A DNA stretch of 64,000 nucleotides from Ruminococcus flavefaciens ND2009 (GTDB taxonomy: Bacteria > Bacillota > Clostridia > Oscillospirales > Ruminococcaceae): assembly GCF_000621785.1 (NCBI RefSeq), contig NZ_KK211347.1, positions 1-64,000 on the forward strand, written 5' to 3'. A program made the translations under genes and the position numbers. The notes beneath the pieces are model-generated. The model was given only the letters and a program-made list of their open reading frames with translations, was not told the DNA's origin and ran no database searches. Position 1 is the stretch's first letter. Each line of letters begins with the position of its first letter. Shown here piece after piece: positions 19,896 to 26,837 of the stretch.

Positions 19896-20571
19896 GTATA
19901 ATTCAGCTGATTTAAATGAAGAATTGACAGCTATGGCTTTAGATGGCGGAATAGAAGAAATCTTTAAGCCGGCAGTATCCTTTGCACTTAACTATTACTG
20001 GCAGTTTAGAGCCGCGCTTCCTGCGGTAATAGTGGCATCATCAAGTATAGCACTCCTCGTTGTTGACAGCCCGGAATTTGCAGACCTTGTTTCAAGGGTT
20101 GCAAACGGAGAGCTTTCAGTACACAGCATGTCTCTTAAAATACAGGAATATATTTTACAGGCTCAGAATTTCTCGGAACCTGTTAATGATGCTGTAAAAA
20201 ATGCAAGCGGCAGCGGTGGTTCATCAGGAAGTCTACCTCCAAATGATCCCGATTTTTGGAATAAAGTCAAAGAAGCTGTGGATAATGTTTCAAATAGATT
20301 TAAAAATTGGGGAAAATGTGATGAGTTTAAAGATGCCTTTACTAAAGAATTAAAAAAAGAAGGCATAGATTATAAAGTGATAAAAGTTGAACCAAGAGAT
20401 CCTTTTTTAAAAAACATCTATTCTGATAAATATGGTGGTATTATTGGAAATAATGGTTTCCATTATGGGGTTGAAGTTGAAGGTGTGGTTTATGATAATC
20501 TTACAACAGAGGGGATGCTTTTCAGTGAATGGATCAATGATTTGGGTGGAAACGCGTTCGTTAAATGGTAA
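19771..20571 (+). CDS. Orphan Rhs-tip toxin 2, papain-fold (Tox-PL-like) C-terminus
   Basis: 266 codons from the first in-frame ATG ([12 protein letters not shown]), which is an internal methionine of the Rhs core. There is no ribosome-binding site before it, so translation is uncertain and the unit may be a silent donor. After the DPSGY junction comes a hydrophobic stretch (PAVIVASSSIALLVV), a Gly/Ser linker and a C-terminal domain of ~100 residues. This has a papain-like pattern: Cys in WGKCDEFKDAF, His in GNNGFHYGVEVEG, and an Asn/Asp region in VVYDNLTTEG. This resembles papain-fold toxin family 2, which acts as a peptidase or related thiol enzyme (family knowledge). A small gene follows 22 bases later. 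Confidence 0.75.
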   Translation: MNPSTGTFTTMDTYQGSIFDPVSLHKYLYANANPVTYVDPSGYNSADLNEELTAMALDGGIEEIFKPAVSFALNYYWQFRAALPAVIVASSSIALLVVDSPEFADLVSRVANGELSVHSMSLKIQEYILQAQNFSEPVNDAVKNASGSGGSSGSLPPNDPDFWNKVKEAVDNVSNRFKNWGKCDEFKDAFTKELKKEGIDYKVIKVEPRDPFLKNIYSDKYGGIIGNNGFHYGVEVEGVVYDNLTTEGMLFSEWINDLGGNAFVKW

Positions 20572-20593
20572 ACATAAAAAGGAGAAATAATAT

Positions 20594-20923
20594 ATGAATT
20601 TAAACGATTTTGTTTCAAACGTTAAAGGTCGCCCGGGTGCATATTTCGGTGCCAGAAAAATGAGTTCACTGTTCGATATAGGTTTTTTTATAGAAGGATA
20701 TGAATATGCCAAAAGAACGGTAGGACAAGAAGATGGATTTGATAAGTTTTTTAGTTCTGAATTTCCAAAATTTGTAAGGAAAAAGCTTAATGATGAACCG
20801 TTGAAATTTGAATTTTGGTTTGAAACAATTGATAGGTATGCTAATGATAGTGATGAAGCTGCCAATATGTTTTTTAGTTTTTTTGAAGAATTTTATGCTA
20901 TGTATGAAAGCAAAACAGAATAA
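20594..20923 (+). CDS. Putative immunity protein for orphan toxin 2
   Basis: 109 residues with no signal peptide. It has its own strong ribosome site (AAGGAG, 20579-20584), in contrast to the toxin orphan before it. The N-terminal half contains RPGAYFGARKMSSLFDIGFF and then EGY, a pattern seen in small immunity-type proteins of polymorphic toxin loci. I cannot name the family with confidence. Position directly behind the papain-like toxin and just before the repeated terminator suggests it neutralises that toxin. Confidence 0.65.
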   Translation: MNLNDFVSNVKGRPGAYFGARKMSSLFDIGFFIEGYEYAKRTVGQEDGFDKFFSSEFPKFVRKKLNDEPLKFEFWFETIDRYANDSDEAANMFFSFFEEFYAMYESKTE

Positions 20924-20929
20924 TTTTCC

Positions 20930-20955
20930 AGCGGACTCTCCGAGTCCGCTTTTTT
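20930..20955 (+). terminator. Terminator after immunity gene 2
   Basis: Same AGCGGACTC/GAGTCCGCT stem as at 19653, here with a 3-base loop and a following T-run. Confidence 0.85.
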
Positions 20956-20956
20956 C

Positions 20957-20985
20957 TTGACAAATGCCCCTTTCCGTGGCATAAT
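20957..20985 (+). promoter_or_regulatory. Promoter-like sequence before orphan cassette 3
   Basis: TTGACA, a 17-base spacer and CATAAT, placed as at 19681. The spacer differs in a few bases while both boxes are unchanged, which hints at selection on the boxes. Confidence 0.7.
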
Positions 20986-20993
20986 ATAAGTAC

Positions 20994-21135
20994 ATCTCCG
21001 CGCTCGTTATATGAACCCGTCAACGGGTACATTCACCACTATGGATACCTATCAGGGAAGCATATTTGACCCCGTATCCCTGCATAAGTATTTGTATGCG
21101 AATGCAAACCCTGTGACATATGTGGATCCGAGTGG
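20994..21135 (+). repeat. Rhs-tip homology block, copy 3 (shortest)
   Basis: Starts at ATCTCCGCGCTCG, so ~38 bases of the 5' part present in the other copies are missing. The promoter-like block abuts it directly. Confidence 0.9.
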
Positions 21136-21955
21136 ATATATGGCAACACCTCAGGATTTAGAAGAAGGAATGGCTGGAAGCGCGGAAATCGATAAAGTAT
21201 CAGCTGAAAACTCTTCTTATGCTATAAAGGTTTTAAAAAAACTGCTTAACAAACTAAAAACTGCTCCCAAAGGCATTAAATTCGGATTACTTGGAGGTAC
21301 TATTAATTTAGTTGATCAGTTAACAGCAGGAGTAAATGATCCTGTCGAACTGGCAAAGGCGTTTGCTATAGGATTTCTAAGTGGTTTTGGTTTTTCATTT
21401 CTAACTGGAAAGTTGGCATTGACGTTAAGTGGATTAGGTGTGATTGGAGGATATGCTGGGGCAGTTCGGTCCTTCTGTGAAGGACATTTCTGCCAGGGGT
21501 TATACAGAATAGGCGTATCATCGTTTTTTTGCTACCAGTTCTATAAAGGTCTTAGCCTTTATGCCGAAAAAGCTGTTCCGCAAACAAAGATTGGAGGAAG
21601 ATTGGGGAATCAATCTACTCGTACTCTTAATAAACAGGTTGCAGATACACTAATAAATAATGGGTATAAAATAACTGGTGGAGGTACTTACCTTCCAGAG
21701 GAGTATCTTCCTGGTCCAAACGGTGCAAGAAAGGGAAGCAACTATGTCGATATAACTGCTCAGAAGGGCGGAGTAACATATAGAATTAATACAGTTGATA
21801 CATATGCAAATGGAACGCCAACTACACGAGAAATCAATGCTGCTAACAGCATTAATATGAAGACTCCCGGTGAACCTAATATCATTTTAATACCTAAAGG
21901 TGCGTCTGAAACAGAACTAATAAATATTCTTAGAGCAAAGGGATTGATACCATGA
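21011..21955 (+). CDS. Orphan Rhs-tip toxin 3, probable nuclease C-terminus
   Basis: 314 codons from the internal Rhs methionine ([12 protein letters not shown]), again without a ribosome site. After the junction there is a long hydrophobic, glycine-rich part ([20 protein letters not shown] and a second helix), then a C-terminal domain of ~120 residues. That domain contains [43 protein letters not shown] and [11 protein letters not shown]. The spacing of the acidic YVDITA element and the following strand resembles PD-(D/E)XK restriction-enzyme-like toxin domains, so a DNase is likely but not proven. The stop codon overlaps the start of the next gene (ATGA), the tightest coupling in the array. 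Confidence 0.7.
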   Translation: MNPSTGTFTTMDTYQGSIFDPVSLHKYLYANANPVTYVDPSGYMATPQDLEEGMAGSAEIDKVSAENSSYAIKVLKKLLNKLKTAPKGIKFGLLGGTINLVDQLTAGVNDPVELAKAFAIGFLSGFGFSFLTGKLALTLSGLGVIGGYAGAVRSFCEGHFCQGLYRIGVSSFFCYQFYKGLSLYAEKAVPQTKIGGRLGNQSTRTLNKQVADTLINNGYKITGGGTYLPEEYLPGPNGARKGSNYVDITAQKGGVTYRINTVDTYANGTPTTREINAANSINMKTPGEPNIILIPKGASETELINILRAKGLIP

Positions 21956-22455
21956 GAAAGAGAATACTTTTTTTTGCAACAAAAAATGATATGATTGCTA
22001 TATTTAACATGTTTTGTGAATTGGTCTCCTTTGAAATAAGAATAGTAGCTATTAATGAAATGAGTAATTCTATAAATGTTTATTATTCGATAGAGGAATT
22101 GCCTCATCTGGGGCAACTGCATTCAAATAATCATTGCAGTGAGAATTATATTATCTTAAAATCTGATATTCCCATAGAAGTGAATAATAATATAATTGAT
22201 AATAGGACGTGCATATTCTTTTCTCCAAGTGGATTTAGTCCTGATGAAGAATGCTTGATACACGGTCAATTTGCTATGATGGATGAAAATGATACTTCAA
22301 AAGAGCTTATGAAAGCTATGAATAAAGTATTAAAAAAGTGTTGTAAATGTGTAAGGGGCTGGTACATTGGTAATGAAGCTACACAGCTACAAGGAATAAA
22401 ACGATTTATAACAATTGGTGTTAACGAACCACCTGAGTATGATTTTACATTTTGA
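21952..22455 (+). CDS. Putative immunity protein for orphan toxin 3
   Basis: 167 residues ([14 protein letters not shown]...), cytoplasmic, strongly AT-rich, starting inside the stop codon of toxin 3 (4-base overlap), so its translation is probably coupled. Two cysteines stand near the C-terminus (KCCKCVRGW). Family not recognised; the role as inhibitor of the nuclease-like toxin is inferred from the coupling and from the repeated terminator that follows it. Confidence 0.6.
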   Translation: MRKRILFFATKNDMIAIFNMFCELVSFEIRIVAINEMSNSINVYYSIEELPHLGQLHSNNHCSENYIILKSDIPIEVNNNIIDNRTCIFFSPSGFSPDEECLIHGQFAMMDENDTSKELMKAMNKVLKKCCKCVRGWYIGNEATQLQGIKRFITIGVNEPPEYDFTF

Positions 22456-22464
22456 AACACTTAT

Positions 22465-22490
22465 AGCGGACTCCCCGAGTCCGCTTTTTT
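22465..22490 (+). terminator. Terminator after immunity gene 3
   Basis: Third copy of the AGCGGACTC/GAGTCCGCT hairpin with a T-run. Confidence 0.85.
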
Positions 22491-22491
22491 C

Positions 22492-22520
22492 TTGACAAAT
22501 GCCCCTGCCCATGGCATAAT
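22492..22520 (+). promoter_or_regulatory. Promoter-like sequence before orphan cassette 4
   Basis: TTGACA, 17 bases, CATAAT; the spacer is identical to that of copy 19681-19709. Confidence 0.7.
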
Positions 22521-22527
22521 ATAAATA

Positions 22528-22706
22528 TGCAGCGAGCAGCTTGACAGCGCAACAGGACTTTATTATCTCCGCGCGAGGTACATGGATCCGTCAACGAGTA
22601 CATTCACAACGATGGATACCTATCAGGGAAGCATATTTGACCCCGTATCCCTGCATAAGTATTTGTATGCGAATGCAAATCCTGTGACATATGTGGACCC
22701 GAGTGG
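22528..22706 (+). repeat. Rhs-tip homology block, copy 4
   Basis: Full-length copy with coding changes (MDPSTSTFTTMD instead of [12 protein letters not shown]). It shares the CCCGTATCCCTGCATAAGTA variant with copies 2 and 3. Confidence 0.9.
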
Positions 22707-23562
22707 ATATTTTGGTTTAACAGATGTAGTTTGTGCTAATGCAATAGGAGATATGCTGTTTTACGGAATATCTGCCGGAATAATTAATGTTGGACTTAAT
22801 TTGATCCGAGAGATAAGAGCAGCAAACAAATACGGAACCAAGGTCGATTTTGCTTATGTGATCACCATGAGTTTCGTCGAAGGCTTTTTAGTCGGTTCAT
22901 TTTTTGGAGGCTGTAGTATACTTGCTTCAAGCTTAAATTCAGCAATTATTCAAACTGCTTTAGGCGGGACAAGTTTCTTATTTGGCTCAATTAGTCTTGC
23001 ACAATCACAAAATGATCTTGAAAACCATGACTATGACCTGGTGATATTAGATATCATTTTTGCCACAGGTGGTTTTGTGGCAGCTGAAAGGTGCTTTGAC
23101 AGTGCAGCGGAAATCTCCTCAGCGAAGAATACCGCTGAGACTGTTACTGTTCCTACGCCTGAGAATACTAATACAGCTAAGAATCAGCGCCCATCGTGGA
23201 GACAGTCTGAAATAGACGCACGTAATGACTTCCCTGAATACGATGAACAGGTTTCTTTTCTGAATGGCAAGAAAGTTCCATATGGAACCAAAGGCAGCGT
23301 TCGACCTGATTTTTATAAAAATAGCTCAAGTATTGATATTAAGAATTATGATATAAAAACACAAGCGGGTAGGACACGACTTGCAAGTAACATTGAAAAA
23401 CAATACTATCAAAGACTTTCAATGTTTCCAAAAGGAACACATCAGTCTGTTCAAATTGATATAAGAGGTCAACAAGTAAGTAATGCCGAGATTCAAGGTT
23501 TATATGATGATATAATGCTTAGAACGAATAATGGTATTACTGTATACTTTAAAACTAATTAA
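22582..23562 (+). CDS. Orphan Rhs-tip toxin 4, PD-(D/E)XK nuclease-like C-terminus
   Basis: 326 codons from the internal methionine (MDPSTSTFTTMD); no ribosome site. After the junction come several hydrophobic helices (FVEGFLVGSFFGGCSILASS and others), a Pro/Thr linker and a ~120-residue toxin domain. It starts PSWRQSEIDARNDFPEYDEQ and continues KVPYGTKGSVRPDFYKN and SIDIKNYDIKT. The RPDF...SIDIKNY pair is a clear PD-(D/E)XK arrangement, and the same combination occurs in known Firmicute polymorphic toxins paired with Imm70 proteins, which is what follows here. Predicted DNase. Confidence 0.8.
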   Translation: MDPSTSTFTTMDTYQGSIFDPVSLHKYLYANANPVTYVDPSGYFGLTDVVCANAIGDMLFYGISAGIINVGLNLIREIRAANKYGTKVDFAYVITMSFVEGFLVGSFFGGCSILASSLNSAIIQTALGGTSFLFGSISLAQSQNDLENHDYDLVILDIIFATGGFVAAERCFDSAAEISSAKNTAETVTVPTPENTNTAKNQRPSWRQSEIDARNDFPEYDEQVSFLNGKKVPYGTKGSVRPDFYKNSSSIDIKNYDIKTQAGRTRLASNIEKQYYQRLSMFPKGTHQSVQIDIRGQQVSNAEIQGLYDDIMLRTNNGITVYFKTN

Positions 23563-23572
23563 GAGGTGGAAA

Positions 23573-23989
23573 ATGGCAGTCGGTTTTACAGTGAATTTTT
23601 ATTGGTATCAGGTGGGTACAGCAGATTTTCTATACGCTTTTTTTTCAACTGTTGCATATAACTTGGAAAAAGGTGAATGGGGAAGTGTATTTCCAACAAT
23701 AATGAATGAATTATATGAAGGTGAAATTTTGAATAGTAATTTGACTACTGCTATTGAAGAGTTAAATACAATAAGAAATGAATTAGAGAAATTGACAGTG
23801 GATAAGGTTGTTTGGGATATAGATGACATATCAAAACAACCGCCTTGGGGTAACAATATTAGTTCAGAAATAACTGATTTGTCAAATTACTTTGTAACAA
23901 GTGATGGTGAAGACTTGATAACAGTTTTAAGATGTGCTCTAAATAAAGCAGTTGAATTGAAAACAAACATAAAAATTTCAACTTTATAA
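23573..23989 (+). CDS. Imm70-type immunity protein
   Basis: 138 residues starting MAVGFTVNFYWYQVGTADF, a beginning typical of the Imm70 family (immunity proteins of polymorphic nuclease toxins). The start at 23573 is chosen because GAGGTGG lies just ahead, 10 bases after the toxin stop; the frame itself is open a little further upstream. Expected to bind and block the PD-(D/E)XK toxin encoded directly before it. No signal peptide, so it acts in the cytoplasm, as needed to protect the chromosome. Confidence 0.8.
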   Translation: MAVGFTVNFYWYQVGTADFLYAFFSTVAYNLEKGEWGSVFPTIMNELYEGEILNSNLTTAIEELNTIRNELEKLTVDKVVWDIDDISKQPPWGNNISSEITDLSNYFVTSDGEDLITVLRCALNKAVELKTNIKISTL

Positions 23990-23995
23990 ATATTT

Positions 23996-24022
23996 CCCAT
24001 CGGTTTCGACCGATGGGATTAT
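23996..24022 (+). terminator. Terminator after Imm70 gene (different hairpin)
   Basis: CCCATCGG and CCGATGGG form an 8-bp stem with a 6-base loop, followed only by a weak T-rich stretch. Unlike the three earlier terminators it is not the AGCGGACTC type, so this junction has a separate history. Confidence 0.7.
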
Positions 24023-24024
24023 TC

Positions 24025-24058
24025 TTGACAATTAATATGTTCTGTGGAATAGTATAAT
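24025..24058 (+). promoter_or_regulatory. Degenerate promoter-like sequence before orphan cassette 5
   Basis: TTGACA (24025-24030) and TATAAT (24053-24058) are 22 bases apart, too far for a normal promoter. A weaker AATAGT lies at the 17-base distance. It looks like the repeated block with an insertion in the spacer region. Confidence 0.4.
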
Positions 24059-24060
24059 TA

Positions 24061-24239
24061 TGCGGCGAAAAGCTTGACAGCGCAACAGGACTTTATTATC
24101 TCCGCGCTCGTTATATGAACCCGTCAACGGGTACATTCACCACTATGGATACCTATCAGGGAAGCATATTTGACCCGACATCACTTCACAAATATTTGTA
24201 TGCGAATGCAAATCCTGTGACATATGTGGACCCGAGTGG
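24061..24239 (+). repeat. Rhs-tip homology block, copy 5
   Basis: Full-length copy that shares the CCGACATCACTTCACAAATA variant with the full-length gene, not with copies 2-4. Confidence 0.9.
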
Positions 24240-24816
24240 TTACTCGACTTTAGCTCAACAGTTAGTAACAGTAGCAGGAGTCGCTGTAATAGCAGGAGCA
24301 TTATATGCCATTGATTATTATGCGATTAATGTGTATAAAAAACTAAAAATCTCTACATTCGGGAATATGGAGTATTATTTCCCAAAAGCAGTTCTAACGG
24401 GAGCTACAATAGAAGGATTAAATAAGATAGCCTTGATTGTAGCTACTAATGTTTCAAAGCTTTATTCAGAAATTATTGTAAATGATGTTTTAGAAAGTGT
24501 TCTGGTTGGAGAATATGAAGTGTCTTATTTGTTTTCACCTATACATTCATATATTTCAAATAAGATTGAAAAATTACAAAATGACAAGAAAAGTAATAAA
24601 CGAAATTTACATCATATTGTTGCAAGAACCAGCATGAAAGCAGCACTTGCGCGATCAATTCTTTTTAAAGTAGGAATACCAATAAATAGCACGGAGAACT
24701 TAGTAAGTATAAAGGAATTTGTTCATTGGTATATGCATACAGATGTCTATTACGCTTGGGTTAATTGGAAGCTTTCGTTACGGATTCAGAGCTTGAAAGA
24801 CTTGCAGAGCCAATAA
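24115..24816 (+). CDS. Orphan Rhs-tip toxin 5, HNH/LHH-type nuclease, 3' end disrupted
   Basis: 233 codons from the internal methionine. After the junction comes a hydrophobic helix (VAGVAVIAGALYAIDYYA), then a C-terminal nuclease module with KRNLHHIVARTSMKAALARS, INSTENLVSI and HWYMHTDVYYAWVN, the layout of LHH/HNH-type toxin nucleases. The last ~17 residues do not belong to the family: at about 24765-24775 the sequence switches to a piece of another gene whose natural frame is different. The true end and the immunity gene are therefore missing. Probably non-functional as a pair; the nuclease core itself looks intact. Confidence 0.7.
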   Translation: MNPSTGTFTTMDTYQGSIFDPTSLHKYLYANANPVTYVDPSGYSTLAQQLVTVAGVAVIAGALYAIDYYAINVYKKLKISTFGNMEYYFPKAVLTGATIEGLNKIALIVATNVSKLYSEIIVNDVLESVLVGEYEVSYLFSPIHSYISNKIEKLQNDKKSNKRNLHHIVARTSMKAALARSILFKVGIPINSTENLVSIKEFVHWYMHTDVYYAWVNWKLSLRIQSLKDLQSQ

Positions 24817-24992
24817 AGGAGTATAACCTTGAGGTCGCTGACTTCAACACCTACTTCGTCGGCAATGAAGCTGTTCTGGTGCATAATACTTGTTCAGAGC
24901 ATTCTAAAAAGCTGAGAGATAATCTGGCATCAGATTGTCGCCCTGTAGGACAAGGTGAGGCAGCGGCTCATATTGTAGCATCAGGCGGCTAA
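24765..24992 (+). pseudogene. Remnant of a HINT-domain polymorphic toxin tip
   Basis: Reading the second frame gives VTDSELERLAEPIKEYNLEV followed by DFNTYFVGNEAVLVHN. This is the characteristic end of a pretoxin HINT (intein-like) domain with its VHN cleavage site. It continues into a short nuclease start (GEAAAHIVASGG) that stops early. The upstream part is absent and it is fused out of frame to orphan toxin 5. It therefore marks a recombination scar between two different toxin genes. The stop at 24990-24992 ends the array. Confidence 0.7.
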
Positions 24993-25040
24993 TTAAGCAA
25001 TATCAATAGTACTAAGATAGGGAGCAATTTATAGGCAATG

Positions 25041-26210
25041 CTAAATTTTAATCAACCTCTGATACTCCTCAAGCTCCAACTTGCCGTCAGAAGCTTTAGT
25101 TCGCAGCTCAATAGCGTAGTCGCCCCACTCAGCGAACTGGGACTTGCTCATTTTCTTTTTCATGAAGCGAGCGTAGTGCTGCTTGTAGGCGCGGTTGTAT
25201 ATCTCCCACACAGGATCATTCTTGAGTTTGTCCTTGAAAGTGTGCCGCATGGATATGTCACGGCAGGACTTTGGAGGGTTACTGCTTATAAGTCGCTTGC
25301 AGTAGTGGGAGAAGGTGGTGTGCTTCATGATGAACCACCGACCGCAGTTGCGGCACTTGACAGGCATGAACTTCTCCTCGATGCACTTGAACAACTCAAA
25401 ATACAGAAAGGCTCCCAGCGATGTGAAACGGTAAGTCTCACAGAGTATGGGACCTTTTTTCGTTTCAATTACTGTATGTCCCATGCACATACTTCCGCTG
25501 GACTCCAGATTTAGATATGAGTTGCTGAGATTATGTGTTGCGGTAAACTTCTGAAATACTTCGATAACCTTTTCGGTTGAAGGATAGTTGTTGCGGTCAC
25601 AGAGTTCGTCTGCAAATGGCATAAAAACATTTTTTACTCTCAGCAGGTCTGCAACAAATGTTTCAAACTCATCAGCTATCCTTCTGATATGTGCAATGAA
25701 TTCTATCGCATACTGCTTTTTCTCAGAATCATTCAACGCTTTCTCATCATCAAGATGATAGTCGGGAAGTCGTTTCAGTTCGTTGAGATTTTCGCTGATA
25801 TATCCGTCATCTATTCCTTCTGACCTGTCTACGAAATAATAATCGTCATCGTCTTCATTGTGTTTTTGTGCTCTATAATAATTCACAAACAGGTCATCAT
25901 AATATGCAAACAGGTTTTGCAGAACACCTCTGCGGAAGTGTTGCTTGTCATACGGGGGCAGCTTCTTTGCGATATCAAAGATACGCTCATAAGCGTCTTC
26001 AACCTTTTGTGCTCGCTCACCGATCGCATAAGGTTGATACTCAGAACTGATGTTCAGCTGTGATTTCGCGCGTTTACAAACGTCGTAAACATCTTCCAGA
26101 TCCTTTATATTCGCTGAAAAATAGCGCAAAAGTATTTCTCCGAGCGGGTACTCTCTTCCGTCTGATAAATAAATCTTGCGGTCGTGGTAGTGCGCTTCTA
26201 TCTCAAACAT
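25041..26210 (-). CDS. DUF6076-type protein of a mobile island
   Basis: 389 residues from MFEIEAHYHDRKIYL; this start is preferred over the upstream one at 26297 because AAGGAG precedes it. The N-terminal two thirds are helical and charged. The C-terminal part has a zinc-finger-like cluster, CRNCGRWF followed by SHYCKR. I recognise this as the DUF6076 type often found in integrative elements of Clostridia; function unknown. It runs opposite to the winged-helix gene, and the two promoters overlap at 26357-26400. Alternative view: a DNA-binding accessory protein of the island. Confidence 0.65.
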   Translation of the reverse strand: MFEIEAHYHDRKIYLSDGREYPLGEILLRYFSANIKDLEDVYDVCKRAKSQLNISSEYQPYAIGERAQKVEDAYERIFDIAKKLPPYDKQHFRRGVLQNLFAYYDDLFVNYYRAQKHNEDDDDYYFVDRSEGIDDGYISENLNELKRLPDYHLDDEKALNDSEKKQYAIEFIAHIRRIADEFETFVADLLRVKNVFMPFADELCDRNNYPSTEKVIEVFQKFTATHNLSNSYLNLESSGSMCMGHTVIETKKGPILCETYRFTSLGAFLYFELFKCIEEKFMPVKCRNCGRWFIMKHTTFSHYCKRLISSNPPKSCRDISMRHTFKDKLKNDPVWEIYNRAYKQHYARFMKKKMSKSQFAEWGDYAIELRTKASDGKLELEEYQRLIKI

Positions 26211-26356
26211 AGCTTCTCCTTTCAGAATTTGTGTTCGCAGTCGTCGTTGAAGTCGTTCGGACTTATTAAATATAAAGCGTCTATATTCCGTCTTCAAATT
26301 TGAATGTTCACAAAAAGTTTACAAATAATAGATAATAAATCGAAACTGATAGAGTT

Positions 26357-26400
26357 ATTATACAACATCTATTGACTTCTGTCAAGGTCTGGTGTATACT
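26357..26400. promoter_or_regulatory. Overlapping divergent promoters of the mobile island
   Basis: On the minus strand a perfect TTGACA (26380-26385) lies 17 bases from TATAAT (26357-26362), driving the DUF6076 gene. On the plus strand TTGACT (26372-26377) lies 17 bases from TATACT (26395-26400), driving the winged-helix gene. The two -35 boxes form the inverted repeat TTGACTTCTGTCAA, so the promoters cannot easily be used at once. Confidence 0.75.
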
Positions 26401-26428
26401 GAACACAGTTAAGACGTCCGGACAACTC

Positions 26429-26459
26429 TTGACATCATTCGTTCAAAAGCTTTTGTCAA
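26429..26459. promoter_or_regulatory. Palindromic operator candidate
   Basis: TTGACA and TGTCAA frame a region containing the perfect 12-base palindrome CAAAAGCTTTTG (26444-26455), just ahead of the winged-helix gene. A plausible autoregulatory site; no direct evidence. Confidence 0.4.
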
Positions 26460-26477
26460 TTTGAAAGGAAGATGTAA

Positions 26478-26837
26478 ATGAAAAACAATATCAACTGCAC
26501 AGCGTACTCAAACGGCGTTAATTCTCCGCTGGAGTATCTCAACATCACTACGCCTGCCGAGTTCAAGGTGGTGATGGTTTTACTCTGTTACTACGACAGC
26601 GAAAAGAAAACCTCGACCATTAGCCGCACAGGTATCGCAAGAGACACTGCAATGTCGGTGAGCAATGTTGAACGCGCACTGAAAACTCTTGCACAGAAGG
26701 ACATCATTCGTATCCACAACAATTACGCTGACAACGGTCGTCAGGTCGAGAACTCTTATGAGGTCGCATTTCTGAACTATGACATGGACGAGGACAAGCT
26801 CCGCGACGCAGAGCTTGCACTTCAATTCAAAAGTTAA
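26478..26837 (+). CDS. Winged helix-turn-helix protein (helix_turn_helix_36 type)
   Basis: 119 residues with AEFKVVMVLLCYYDSEKKTS, a recognition-helix region MSVSNVERALKTLAQKDIIR and a wing. This is the fold of replication-initiator-like and regulatory winged-helix proteins on integrative elements. Start supported by GAAAGGAAG six bases upstream. It is divergent from the DUF6076 gene, with palindromic sites in the shared control region, so it may regulate both. A role in element replication is the alternative. Confidence 0.7.
   Translation: MKNNINCTAYSNGVNSPLEYLNITTPAEFKVVMVLLCYYDSEKKTSTISRTGIARDTAMSVSNVERALKTLAQKDIIRIHNNYADNGRQVENSYEVAFLNYDMDEDKLRDAELALQFKS

Noticed and set aside
18436-24239. 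CRISPR-like spacing of the repeated Rhs-tip blocks
   Set aside because: The repeats are ~180 bases, coding, and separated by 0.9-1.5 kb genes; this is a toxin cassette array, not CRISPR.
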